The notes under the pieces are model-generated. The model worked only from the letters and a program-made list of their open reading frames with translations, made no database searches and had not been told where the DNA came from. A stretch of 64,000 nucleotides of DNA from G965197005 sp965197005 (GTDB taxonomy: Bacteria; Pseudomonadota; Gammaproteobacteria; Pseudomonadales; Oceanobacteraceae). Position numbers and translations under genes: made by a program. Below, piece by piece: positions 8,058 through 16,812 of the stretch (positions are counted from its first letter, which is position 1; every line of letters begins with the position of its first letter). The stretch is from contig OZ239982.1 of assembly GCA_965197005.1 (NCBI GenBank), positions 1,054,001 to 1,118,000 of the forward strand, given 5' to 3'.

Positions 8058-9293
8058 ATGCAAACCAGTATGCAGTCTTTGTTGCATTTGCTACGGGTTT
8101 TTGCTCGCAGTGCTTTGCGTGAATGGCATTATTTGCGTCATAGCCCTTGGGATCAGGCAATGCTGTTATGGGTGCCGTTGTTAAGTTTGCTGTTTTTATG
8201 GTGGGTGTTCTCTAATGAGCAGGTGCATGATGTAAGGATTGCGGTGGTAGATAAAGATAACAGCAGTTTATCACGACAACTGTTACGTTATTTAGATGCC
8301 AGTCCTGCTTTAAAAGTGCAGCAATACATAGATAAAAATGCGGCAAAAGTGGCGTTGCAACAACGTCATGCTTATGCGTTGGTAACGATTGGAGAGGATT
8401 TTAGCCAGCGTTTATCTAAAGGGCAGCCTGCCCCTGTTAAGGCGTTTGTTAATGCTCAATATGGTACGCACTCAGGTATTGTGCAGTCGGGATTGCGGCA
8501 AGTGGTTGCTACTTTTTCTATGCAGCAAAAAGCCAAATTGATGATTGCCTTGGGCAAGCCCTATCAGTTGGTTGAGCGTGCGCCGAGTCCTTTAATGAGT
8601 GCAACACAGATGCAGTTTAATCTAAGCAGTAATTACCGTTTGTTTATTGCTGCTGGGGTAATGCCTGCTTTGCTACATATTTTAGCAACCATTGCTGGTG
8701 CGTATGGCTTTGGGCGTGAGCTGAGAGATAAATCCTTAGAAGCAAAAATGCAGCAAGCGCAAATTCCTAAAAGCGATAAGGGCACAAAGCATGTTGAGTT
8801 TATGAGTATTTTAGCCGCTTTGCATGGCAAACTCTTTTGGCCAATGTTAAGTTATAGCACTTTGGCGGCACTGAGTTTGCTCTTAATTGCACAAAATCAG
8901 CCTGTGCCTGCGCTTAACTGGTGGTTGTGCTTTTTTAATGCTTATTTAATGGTGGCTATTTCTTTATGGTTAGGGGTGTGTTTAAGTGCTTCTAGTTTGT
9001 CATTGCGCGTGGGGTTGTCTCTTACGGCATTAATTACAGCACCCGCGTTTGCTTTTAGCGGAGTGACTTTTCCGTTATCTGCCATGCCTTATGGGGCGCA
9101 AATTATGGCTAAATGCTTGCCGTTAACGCATTATTTACATACTCAAATTGCCTTATTTGTACAGCAAGTTGATGCTTATTTGGTGTTGCCTAATTTGGCG
9201 GGTTTTTTATTGGCAACCATTATTTTAATGTTGTTGGCAACCTTATTTAGTTATCGTGCGCTGAATAAACCAGAACGCTGGGGGGCAAGATGA
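8058..9293 (+). CDS. ABC-2 type transporter permease
   Basis: This is an inner-membrane permease of the ABC-2 family (YbhS/YhhJ-like). One transmembrane segment near residues 35-55 is followed by a large periplasmic domain (DVRIAVVDKDNSSLSRQL) and five C-terminal helices (from about 200), including the family's PLTHYLHTQIAL segment. I chose ATG 8058, 11 bp past the end of the adaptor gene, with AGG about 9 nt upstream; the in-frame start at 8016 would overlap the adaptor. No ATP-binding subunit is encoded in this operon, so the energy source must be supplied elsewhere. Confidence 0.85.
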   Translation: MQTSMQSLLHLLRVFARSALREWHYLRHSPWDQAMLLWVPLLSLLFLWWVFSNEQVHDVRIAVVDKDNSSLSRQLLRYLDASPALKVQQYIDKNAAKVALQQRHAYALVTIGEDFSQRLSKGQPAPVKAFVNAQYGTHSGIVQSGLRQVVATFSMQQKAKLMIALGKPYQLVERAPSPLMSATQMQFNLSSNYRLFIAAGVMPALLHILATIAGAYGFGRELRDKSLEAKMQQAQIPKSDKGTKHVEFMSILAALHGKLFWPMLSYSTLAALSLLLIAQNQPVPALNWWLCFFNAYLMVAISLWLGVCLSASSLSLRVGLSLTALITAPAFAFSGVTFPLSAMPYGAQIMAKCLPLTHYLHTQIALFVQQVDAYLVLPNLAGFLLATIILMLLATLFSYRALNKPERWGAR

Positions 9294-10420
9294 CGGGTTA
9301 TTTTATTTTTACTCGTAGTTATCTGTCTGCATTGCGTTTAATTGTACAGGATAAAGCCTTATTAATGATGCTGATTATGGCACCTATTATGTACGGCTTT
9401 TATTACCCTTGGCCTTATTCAACACAGTTAGTACAAAATACGCCAATTGGGGTTATTAACCAAGATGGCAGTCGTCTTTCAAGAGAAATTGTACGTTTGG
9501 CCTCAGCCCATAGCAATTTGCTTTTATCCCAATATCAAGATAGTCAACAGGCCTATCATGCCATGCTTAATGAGGATATTGCAGGCTATGTGGTTATTCC
9601 TAAAGGGTTAACTCACGATATTTTATTACAAGAGCCTACGCAATTGCCGATTGTTGCCAATGGTGGATATTTGCTGCTGGGTAAGTCGGGTATTGTTGGG
9701 TTATTAAATGCAATAGGTACACTCTCTGCGGGTATTGAAATTAAACAGTTGATGGCAATGGGGGCAACCCCTGAGTTGGCGTATACGGTGCGTGATCCCG
9801 TGCCTTTGGTGCTGGAGAATTTATATAATCCCAATGAGGGCTATGGTAATTATGTAGTGCCAGCGGTGGCATGGTTGATTTTACAGCAGTCTTTGCTAAT
9901 TGCTGCCGCCTTATTTGTAGGCACATTGACAGAACAAAAGCGTATGCAGACCAATGCGCTTGGCTGGTTTGGTCGCGTTTCTGCTTTGGCTTCTATCAAT
10001 ATGTTGATGGCGTTGTTTTATACTGGTTGGGTATTTATGAGCCAAGGCTATGCTCATGGTGGTACACCTTGGGGAAATCTGATTTTAATTGCGCTATTTT
10101 CGCCTGCGGTTGCCTCTTTGGGCTGTTTGTTTGGTTTGTGGTTTAAAGTGCGTGAGCGTGCTTTGCAGATTATTACTTTTAGCTCTTTACCCTTATTCTT
10201 TTTAAGTGGCTATTCTTGGCCTTTAGAAGAATTACCTTCTGTATTTCATCTGTTACGTTGGTTAACACCTAGCACTGCTGCTATTCAAGCAGGCATAGGA
10301 TTTAATCAAATGCATACCAGTATATTAGATAATGCACATTATTTATTGGCACTGGCGGCTTTGGGGTTGCTGGCATTTGGCGCATTATTGTATTTTGGGC
10401 GTGAAAAATCTGCTGTTTAA
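9290..10420 (+). CDS. ABC-2 type transporter permease, second subunit
   Basis: This is a paralogue of the preceding permease with the same layout: N-terminal helix, periplasmic domain (IGVINQDGSRLSREIVRLA), then five membrane helices ending in LKPSTAA-like PSTAAIQAGIGFNQM. The start overlaps the previous stop by 4 bp (ATGA). The two permeases probably form a heterodimer that exports a substrate through the HlyD and TolC partners encoded upstream. It is the last gene of the operon and is followed by a 210-bp AT-rich gap. Confidence 0.85.
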   Translation: MTGYFIFTRSYLSALRLIVQDKALLMMLIMAPIMYGFYYPWPYSTQLVQNTPIGVINQDGSRLSREIVRLASAHSNLLLSQYQDSQQAYHAMLNEDIAGYVVIPKGLTHDILLQEPTQLPIVANGGYLLLGKSGIVGLLNAIGTLSAGIEIKQLMAMGATPELAYTVRDPVPLVLENLYNPNEGYGNYVVPAVAWLILQQSLLIAAALFVGTLTEQKRMQTNALGWFGRVSALASINMLMALFYTGWVFMSQGYAHGGTPWGNLILIALFSPAVASLGCLFGLWFKVRERALQIITFSSLPLFFLSGYSWPLEELPSVFHLLRWLTPSTAAIQAGIGFNQMHTSILDNAHYLLALAALGLLAFGALLYFGREKSAV

Positions 10421-10630
10421 GATAAGCATAGGTCAACTTAATTAAACTGTGTTCTTGCCTATCGTATAATACATTAAGTATTGGTAAGTTCTAAAACTGA
10501 TGTTTATGTATAATTTTTTTTAATTATCCTATAATTGAGCCTGATAAAATCATATTGCAGACTTATGTTTATTTTAAGACTCTGCTTTAATATATAAAAA
10601 TATTTTTTAAATCCAGATTAGGAACCGTTT

Positions 10631-11866
10631 ATGACAAGTATTTGGTCGCAATTTTCTTTATGGACAATAGTCCTTATCGTCGCAGTATGCAGCTTAACTC
10701 TTATTTTTCATTTTTATCGTTATAATTATCGGACGGTTGAAGTTGCACCAAATATTTTAACCAGTATTGGTATTTTTGGTACTTTTTTAGGTGTGGCGTT
10801 AGGGTTATGGCACTTTGATACGACAGATATTCAAAATAGTGTGCCGCAGCTTATGGACGGTTTACGCACGGCATTTTGGTCTTCTATTGCAGGTCTTTTA
10901 GGTGCGCTGACCATTAAGCTACGTCATGCTTTGGCGCAGTCTAAAGCTCAGGTACGTGCAGAAAGTGCCAGTATTAATGATTTAGATACCTCTTTACAGC
11001 AGTTGGTTCATGCTTTAGAGGCTGATCAGGACAAAAGCATTATCGCATTGTTAACTGAGAATAATGAAAAAGCCATGCAGGGAATGCAAGCGGTGGTCGA
11101 TAAGTTAGATCATTATCAAGAGCGTATGGCAGAGGCAAATGCCAAAGCATTGGTAGATGCCATTGAAATGGTTATGAAAGATTTTAATACCAAAATTAAT
11201 GAGCAATACGGAGATAACTTTAAACGCTTAAATGAATCGGTTATCTCTATGCTGGAATGGCAAAAATCCTATAAACAGCAGTTATCAGAGCTGATTGGTG
11301 AGCAAGAGCGCACTTCTGAAAGTATGCAAGAAGCCTCGCAAGCATTTGAATACATGGTGAAACATGCGAATGCCTTTAATGGTATTTCAGAGTCATTACA
11401 AGAGCTACTAACGGGACTAGAAACCCAGCGTCTTAATTTGCATTCTCAGTTGGGTTCACTGGCGGATTTGGTCAATCATGCAGGCGAAGGCTTACCCAAT
11501 TTAGAGAAGCGTATTCTTACTTTAACACAGGGCGTTGCCGATGCGGTGGCACAACAACAAAGCTGGCTTTCTGAACAATTAGTGCAAGCACAACAAAGTA
11601 TAGAGGCGCAGTTACAGCGCACCTTAGGCGATAGTGCTAAACAGCTAGAAGAACAACAGCAGCAAAGCATGGAGCATCAAAAACGCATAAGCGAGCGGCT
11701 TGAATTACAAATTGTTGCCTTAGATGAGGGTATGGAAGAAGAGCTGAATAAGGCGCTTAAAAGTTTTGGTATGCAATTAACGGCATTGTCAGAAAAATTT
11801 GTTGCTGACTACACCCCTTTAACAAAACGCTTGCAAACACTGGTTAAAATGGCAGAAAAATCGTGA
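10631..11866 (+). CDS. ZorA-like MotA/TolQ/ExbB proton-channel protein with coiled-coil tail
   Basis: This inner-membrane stator-type protein has 411 aa. Transmembrane segments are visible at about 8-28, 42-60 (TSIGIFGTFLGVALGLW) and 81-97 (AFWSSIAGLLGALTIK). The motif between the last two, PQLMDGLRTAFW, is typical of the ZorA-like branch of the MotA/ExbB family. Residues from about 100 to 411 form a long cytoplasmic alpha-helical, Gln/Glu-rich tail, shorter than that of classical ZorA. It overlaps the ZorB-like gene by 4 bp. In Zorya defence the pair forms a proton-driven motor anchored to peptidoglycan. The family role here is inference, since no ZorC, ZorD or ZorE gene is adjacent. Confidence 0.75.
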   Translation: MTSIWSQFSLWTIVLIVAVCSLTLIFHFYRYNYRTVEVAPNILTSIGIFGTFLGVALGLWHFDTTDIQNSVPQLMDGLRTAFWSSIAGLLGALTIKLRHALAQSKAQVRAESASINDLDTSLQQLVHALEADQDKSIIALLTENNEKAMQGMQAVVDKLDHYQERMAEANAKALVDAIEMVMKDFNTKINEQYGDNFKRLNESVISMLEWQKSYKQQLSELIGEQERTSESMQEASQAFEYMVKHANAFNGISESLQELLTGLETQRLNLHSQLGSLADLVNHAGEGLPNLEKRILTLTQGVADAVAQQQSWLSEQLVQAQQSIEAQLQRTLGDSAKQLEEQQQQSMEHQKRISERLELQIVALDEGMEEELNKALKSFGMQLTALSEKFVADYTPLTKRLQTLVKMAEKS

Positions 11867-12570
11867 ATGAGTTAGAAAATAATCGAAGCAACGAACAAGA
11901 AGGACATTGGGTTGCCGTCTCTGATTTAATGGCAGGTTTGATGATGGTATTTATGCTTATTTCTATTGTATTTATGATTAGTGTAGAAACCGAGCGCAAT
12001 AAAATTCGTGATGTCGCTATTTTATATGATACGTTGCGAACCCAGCTGTATGAAGATTTAAAGCAAGAATTTGCTAAGGATATGCCTAAGTGGGGAGCAG
12101 AATTAGATAAGAATTTAACCTTTCGTTTTAATAATACCGATGTTTTATTTGATAGAGGTGAAGCTAAATTAAAGCCTAAATTTAAAGCAATTATGGCAGA
12201 CTTTTTTCCACGCTATGTGAAAATTATCAGTAAAAAGCAATATAAGGACGATATTTTAGAAGTGCGTATAGAAGGGCATACTTCTAGTGCTTGGTATGGG
12301 GCAAAAAATACAGATGATGCTTATATTCGCAATATGGATTTATCCCAACAGCGTACACGCTCGACCCTTGCTTATTTATTAACTCTTCATTCTGTTCAGG
12401 AAAATAAACCTTGGCTTAAATCACACTTAACTGCCAATGGTCTGTCTTCTGCTAAAGTCATTTTAAATGCACAGGGTCAAGAGAATGGTCAACGCTCAAG
12501 ACGTGTGGAATTTAGAGTACGCACAGATGCAGAAGGGCGCATTGCAACTATTTTAGAGAAGGTATTATAA
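11863..12570 (+). CDS. ZorB-like OmpA-domain motor protein
   Basis: This is the MotB-like partner of the upstream channel, 235 aa. A single transmembrane helix carries the expected Asp (VAVSDLMAGLMMVFMLISI; D21), which in MotB/ZorB proteins takes part in proton conduction. The periplasmic part contains an OmpA peptidoglycan-binding domain (about 80-230: VLFDRGEAKLKPKF, VRIEGHTSS, LSQQRTRSTLAYL, NGQRSRRVEFRV). The start GTG at 11863 overlaps the upstream stop. It is followed 2 bp later by the small Cys-rich gene, so all three are probably one transcript. Confidence 0.8.
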   Translation: MNELENNRSNEQEGHWVAVSDLMAGLMMVFMLISIVFMISVETERNKIRDVAILYDTLRTQLYEDLKQEFAKDMPKWGAELDKNLTFRFNNTDVLFDRGEAKLKPKFKAIMADFFPRYVKIISKKQYKDDILEVRIEGHTSSAWYGAKNTDDAYIRNMDLSQQRTRSTLAYLLTLHSVQENKPWLKSHLTANGLSSAKVILNAQGQENGQRSRRVEFRVRTDAEGRIATILEKVL

Positions 12571-12572
12571 AA

Positions 12573-13046
12573 ATGCGCTTGCTGGATTTCTTAGCCGATA
12601 AAAATATGGATTTATTGCGTGAGAAAATGCAGACCAGTGAATATGGCAAATTTGTTACTTTTGATCCAGAACGGCATTTATTGCAATCAGAGTTAGAGAT
12701 GTTACAGCAAGGCATGGAGGTTGATGCCTCACTATTACACCAGCAATTAGATAAAACACTTTCTTATAAAAATTCTCGAGTTTGGGTAATTGGCGCACAG
12801 GCATTTCATTTGGCAAATTGTCAGCGGGTTAAGCAAATGCGACATCAACAGCAAAGCGTGCATATTAGTAACTGCCAAGTGCCTGAAGAATTACCAGTTT
12901 GTGCACATTGCCTATTGGAGCTAAAACATCAGGGTTTAGATAGTCGGCGTATGCGGCGAGTGGATTATGTAGAACAGTTGGTTGAGAATTATTCTCTTGA
13001 AATGTATATGCAGCAATATGATATTTACCCTTTGGCAGCTAAGTAG
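12573..13046 (+). CDS. Uncharacterised Cys-rich protein coupled to the ZorAB-like motor
   Basis: I do not recognise this 157-aa protein. It has no membrane segment or signal peptide, so it is probably cytoplasmic. Four cysteines, C83, C101, C110 and C113 (HLANC, ISNC, PVCAHC), together with nearby His residues suggest a zinc knuckle. The rest looks alpha-helical. It starts 2 bp after the ZorB-like gene, so it is co-translated with the motor. By position it may be an effector or regulator for the motor in place of ZorC/D/E, but nothing in the sequence proves this. Confidence 0.65.
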   Translation: MRLLDFLADKNMDLLREKMQTSEYGKFVTFDPERHLLQSELEMLQQGMEVDASLLHQQLDKTLSYKNSRVWVIGAQAFHLANCQRVKQMRHQQQSVHISNCQVPEELPVCAHCLLELKHQGLDSRRMRRVDYVEQLVENYSLEMYMQQYDIYPLAAK

Positions 13047-13116
13047 TGTTAAGGCGTTGCACAAATAAGTAAAAAGTTTAATAATGATTATTATTTTGAG
13101 TATGTTGTTATAGATT

Positions 13117-14835
13117 ATGTCTTCTCGTGAACATCTTTTTTCTCTTAAATTTGCACATGCGCTAAGAGCCAGTGTTATTGCACAGCCCTATGGTCGTAGC
13201 CAGCTTATGCGTGATATTTTAGCAGGGCTTAGCGTGGGTATTATTGCCATTCCTTTATCTATGGCATTGGCAATTGCAAGTGGTGCAGCACCTGAAAATG
13301 GACTTTATACCGCCATATTTGCAGGTATGATTATTGCCCTAACGGGCGGGTCCAGATTTAGCGTATCAGGGCCGACTGCTGCTTTTGTGGTTATTTTATA
13401 TCCCATCACGCAACAATATGGTCTTTCAGGTTTGCTTTTGGCTACCAGTATGTCAGGGATTATTTTAATTTTAATGGCATTAGCAAAATTAGGCAGACTC
13501 ATTCAGTTTATTCCTATGCCTGTGACCTTGGGCTTTACTGCTGGTATTGCGGTGGTTATCGCTTGTATGCAATTAAAAGACTTTTTAGGTTTGCCTATTA
13601 CCAACTTGGCGAGTGATTTTATACATAAAATCTATCAGTTGTTTTTGTTTTTACCTAAATTTAATCCATTTGAATTGTTAGTTGGCGCACTCACGCTTAT
13701 GACAATGCTGCTTTGGGGCAAATTAAAGACCCCCATGCCTGCTCATTTACCCGCTGTTATTATTGGTTCTGTTTGTGCTTTTCTGCTGAGTTTTTATGGG
13801 GTTGAAATTGACACCATTTATTCACGTTTTAGCTATCTTTCTGAAAGTGGTGAGCTGTTACAGGGTATTCCTGATAGTTTGCCTTCTTTACATTTTCCTT
13901 GGGAGACAAATAGCACCAATCAATCTATACATTTTGACTTGGCAACAATTAAAGCACTCTTACCTTCCGCTTTTGCCATTGCCATGTTAGGTGCTATTGA
14001 ATCCTTACTCTGCGCCATGATTTTAGATGGCATGAGCAATCAACGTCATAGTGCCAATAGTGAGCTTTTAGGACAGGGTTTAGGTAACTTACTGGTGCCT
14101 TTTATGGGAGGCATTCCAGCTACGGCAGCAATTGCTCGTTCTTCTGCCAACTTTAAAGCAGGGGCGGTATCGCCTATTTCTACGGTTGTACATTCTTTGC
14201 TGGTCTTAGCTGCCTTGATTTTTTTAGCACCGGTATTGGCATTTATGCCTATGAGCAGTATGGCGGCTTTATTATTGGTGGTGGCTTGGAATATGAGTGA
14301 AGCGCCTAAAGCAATAGGCATGCTAAAAAGTTCTGATAAAAGCGAATGGTGGGTGTTTTTTACCTGTTTTTTCTTAACGATTTTTGTGGATATGGTGGTT
14401 GCTATTGTTGCCGGCATCGTTTTATCTGCGTTGTTGTTTATGAAAGACATTGCAAAAATGACCAAGGTCAGTGATATTTCTACACATAAACGGTTAGTGC
14501 CATTTCCTTTACAAGATAATTGGCAGGTCTTAAAAATTAAAGGACCGCTATTTTTTGCTGCGGCTGATCGGGTTTTTTCTGAATTAGCACAACAAACACC
14601 TAAAGGGCACAATCTGATTTTGTATATGGATTCGGTCACCATGCTAGATGCAGGAGGGTTATCTGCCATGCAAAGTTTTATGCAATATTGTGAACAGCAG
14701 CAAATTCAAGTCATTTTTGCTGATTTGCAGTTTCAACCATTAAGGACGCTAGCAAAAGCAGAGGTTAAGCCCAAAGAGGGTGTTTATTGCTTTGCCAAGA
14801 GTCTAAGCGAAGCCCTAGAAAGCATACGCAAATAA
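13117..14835 (+). CDS. SulP-family anion transporter with STAS domain
   Basis: This inner-membrane anion transporter or symporter has 572 aa (sulfate, bicarbonate or dicarboxylate type). The first ~420 residues hold 10 or more hydrophobic helices including the family signature GLYTAIFAGMIIALTGGSRFSVSGPTA (written here only as landmark GSRFSVSGPTAAF, about 78-90). The C-terminus (about 455-570) is a STAS domain with LYMDSVTMLDAGGL, which normally regulates transport. Substrate cannot be told from sequence. It stands alone, and a rho-independent terminator follows at 14878-14905. Confidence 0.9.
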   Translation: MSSREHLFSLKFAHALRASVIAQPYGRSQLMRDILAGLSVGIIAIPLSMALAIASGAAPENGLYTAIFAGMIIALTGGSRFSVSGPTAAFVVILYPITQQYGLSGLLLATSMSGIILILMALAKLGRLIQFIPMPVTLGFTAGIAVVIACMQLKDFLGLPITNLASDFIHKIYQLFLFLPKFNPFELLVGALTLMTMLLWGKLKTPMPAHLPAVIIGSVCAFLLSFYGVEIDTIYSRFSYLSESGELLQGIPDSLPSLHFPWETNSTNQSIHFDLATIKALLPSAFAIAMLGAIESLLCAMILDGMSNQRHSANSELLGQGLGNLLVPFMGGIPATAAIARSSANFKAGAVSPISTVVHSLLVLAALIFLAPVLAFMPMSSMAALLLVVAWNMSEAPKAIGMLKSSDKSEWWVFFTCFFLTIFVDMVVAIVAGIVLSALLFMKDIAKMTKVSDISTHKRLVPFPLQDNWQVLKIKGPLFFAAADRVFSELAQQTPKGHNLILYMDSVTMLDAGGLSAMQSFMQYCEQQQIQVIFADLQFQPLRTLAKAEVKPKEGVYCFAKSLSEALESIRK

Positions 14836-14877
14836 ATTATTTGAAAAAACATAAAAATAGTATACAATGCAAAATAT

Positions 14878-14905
14878 AAATTGCGTTCCAAAGCGCAATT
14901 TTTTT
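14878..14905 (+). terminator. Rho-independent terminator of the SulP gene
   Basis: Perfect 8-bp arms AAATTGCG (14878-14885) and CGCAATTT (14894-14901) enclose an 8-nt loop and run into a T tract to 14905. It sits 42 bp after the SulP stop codon. Confidence 0.75.
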
Positions 14906-14988
14906 GTGGCTCAAAAAACGACAAATCATGATTTAAACAACGCCTCACAAAGGCATCTATTTATTTATCTTTTATCCAAAGAGAGATT

Positions 14989-16755
14989 ATGTTTAACAAA
15001 CACTTATACCAAGGGCTAAAACAGAGTGCCTTTATTTTTAGCAGTCTTTTTTTATTAGCTGCTTGTGGCGCTGCTAGTAACAATAACTCCATTGATAAAG
15101 CCTCTAATAATGTTACTAAATCCACCGCAACAACTGCCAAGGTAGCAACAAAAGAAAAAAAGCAGAGCACTAAAAAGCAGGAAGAAAATACAGAATCTAC
15201 AGCAACTACCACAGGTGTTAACGCAGCTTGTGATGCGGTTGAACCTAAGGTAAAAGGCTTGCCGGTGCCGAATGAAGTTAAGCCACCTAGGGTTTTTAAT
15301 ACTAATGAAATTTACTGGTACAAGTTAGATACAAGTACCTATCCTAAATATAAAGATGCCGAATATGAGTACTCTTTAGATAAAGGCTGCACTTGGACAT
15401 TGGCTCAAAAAAGCCCCATCTCTTTTGCTAATTTAAAATTACAAGCTGGAGATGTGCAGTTGCGTGTAAAAGCCAAAGCAGGGCAATATAATGCAGGACA
15501 TATTGCCAGCAATACAGATAGAAATACCGCATTTATTAAGCTAAATGTTCGCATTAAAAATAAAGCACCTGATAAAAATATGGAGTTTATGTCCCTTAGA
15601 ACAGGTGGTTTGAGTTTATATGCAGCTGATAATATACAGTCAAGTCACGGGCGCTCAGGATATTATAACGGTATTTCTAGATCTAGCCTTGGTTATAATT
15701 TACAGTATGGTGATGCTTATAATCTTAAAGTAGTAAAACAACCAGACGGCCTTTATCAGCACTGTAAGGCGGTTAAACATACCCAAGGTGTGATTAGCAA
15801 AGAGTTGGTAACCGCTGAGGTGGAGTGCGATAGGGCGGATAAAAAACTGAAAGTCAGTGAGTTTTTAACCATCTCAGATGCTGAGCAATTGGTTGCAGGC
15901 GTTGCACTTAATGCGTTTTATCTTGATAAAGACGGATTTTTAATTGCAGATAAAAACAAAGGTCAAATTTATCAGGTCAGTTTGCAAGGTAAGCATAAGA
16001 TGATATTCGAATTTAAAACAAAACCTGTGCATATTGCAGGTCTTGCTTTAAATAGTAATGCAAAAAAATTATATGTGTTAGAGACAACGGAAGGTAAGGT
16101 ATATCTGCTGGATTTAACCAAAAAGCCCATACAAGCCCAAGAAATTGCCTCTGGTTTTAAACAACCCAATAGTTTGGCTTTGGTGATTAAAGATTATCCT
16201 TGCACTGGTGCAGATAAAGACTGTAAATATTCTGAAAGCCATCGTTTATATGTTGCCGATACGGGCAATGATTTAATTAAGCGGATAGATTTAGATAACC
16301 ATAATCAGGTGAGTGAGATTGCAACTGTAAAAGGGGTTAAACAGCTTGCTGTAGTCAAATATGCTAGAACCTCTGCAAATACAGATAAAACAGACAACCA
16401 ATTATGGGTGATTACAGATGGTATTTATCGCCTTGAAGATTTAGACCGTTTTTCTGGTGCTAAGCTACAGGTAAAAGAGGTAATTAAACAGGCGGGCTTT
16501 ACATCGGTCGTTGCGCTTAATCCTTTAAAAGAAGAGCCTCTTTTATTTCTAGCAGCTAAAAAGGGAGATAAAGCGGGTATTAGGCGTTTTGATATGGAAG
16601 CCAGCTCGCAAGATAAAAATAAATATGCTGAGTTGCCGCAGCTTAGCTTGCCACAAATTGGTATGCCAAATACGCTAATAGAAGATGCGGATAAGGGCAT
16701 TTGGTATATGAGCAAAGCAAATACGATTTATAAGGTTGAAAATCCAGCTCAATAA
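14989..16755 (+). CDS. Lipoprotein with NHL-type beta-propeller
   Basis: This is an exported lipoprotein, 588 aa. The signal peptide ends in FLLAAC (lipobox Cys near residue 26) and is followed by a low-complexity Ser/Thr/Lys/Asn linker to about residue 85. A middle domain of unknown type (about 90-300) precedes NHL/SMP-30-like propeller repeats (about 300-585), for example AGVALNAFYLDKDGFLIAD and HRLYVADTGNDLIKRIDL. The ligand is unknown. It resembles the window's first lipoprotein in overall plan but is intact. A shared terminator separates it from pepA. Confidence 0.75.
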   Translation: MFNKHLYQGLKQSAFIFSSLFLLAACGAASNNNSIDKASNNVTKSTATTAKVATKEKKQSTKKQEENTESTATTTGVNAACDAVEPKVKGLPVPNEVKPPRVFNTNEIYWYKLDTSTYPKYKDAEYEYSLDKGCTWTLAQKSPISFANLKLQAGDVQLRVKAKAGQYNAGHIASNTDRNTAFIKLNVRIKNKAPDKNMEFMSLRTGGLSLYAADNIQSSHGRSGYYNGISRSSLGYNLQYGDAYNLKVVKQPDGLYQHCKAVKHTQGVISKELVTAEVECDRADKKLKVSEFLTISDAEQLVAGVALNAFYLDKDGFLIADKNKGQIYQVSLQGKHKMIFEFKTKPVHIAGLALNSNAKKLYVLETTEGKVYLLDLTKKPIQAQEIASGFKQPNSLALVIKDYPCTGADKDCKYSESHRLYVADTGNDLIKRIDLDNHNQVSEIATVKGVKQLAVVKYARTSANTDKTDNQLWVITDGIYRLEDLDRFSGAKLQVKEVIKQAGFTSVVALNPLKEEPLLFLAAKKGDKAGIRRFDMEASSQDKNKYAELPQLSLPQIGMPNTLIEDADKGIWYMSKANTIYKVENPAQ

Positions 16756-16768
16756 ATTAAAAGCAAAT

Positions 16769-16798
16769 AAAAAGGCAGTAAATAAACTGCCTTTTTTT
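16769..16798. terminator. Bidirectional terminator between lipoprotein gene and pepA
   Basis: The stem AAAGGCAGT / ACTGCCTTT with a short AT-rich loop is flanked by A-run on the left and T-run on the right, so it can terminate both the plus-strand lipoprotein gene and minus-strand pepA. Confidence 0.8.
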
Positions 16799-16812
16799 AT
16801 TGGTATTAAATT

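Noticed and set aside
14046..14669. 207-codon frame opposite the SulP gene
   Set aside because: Antisense shadow of a well-supported transporter gene, with no family text.
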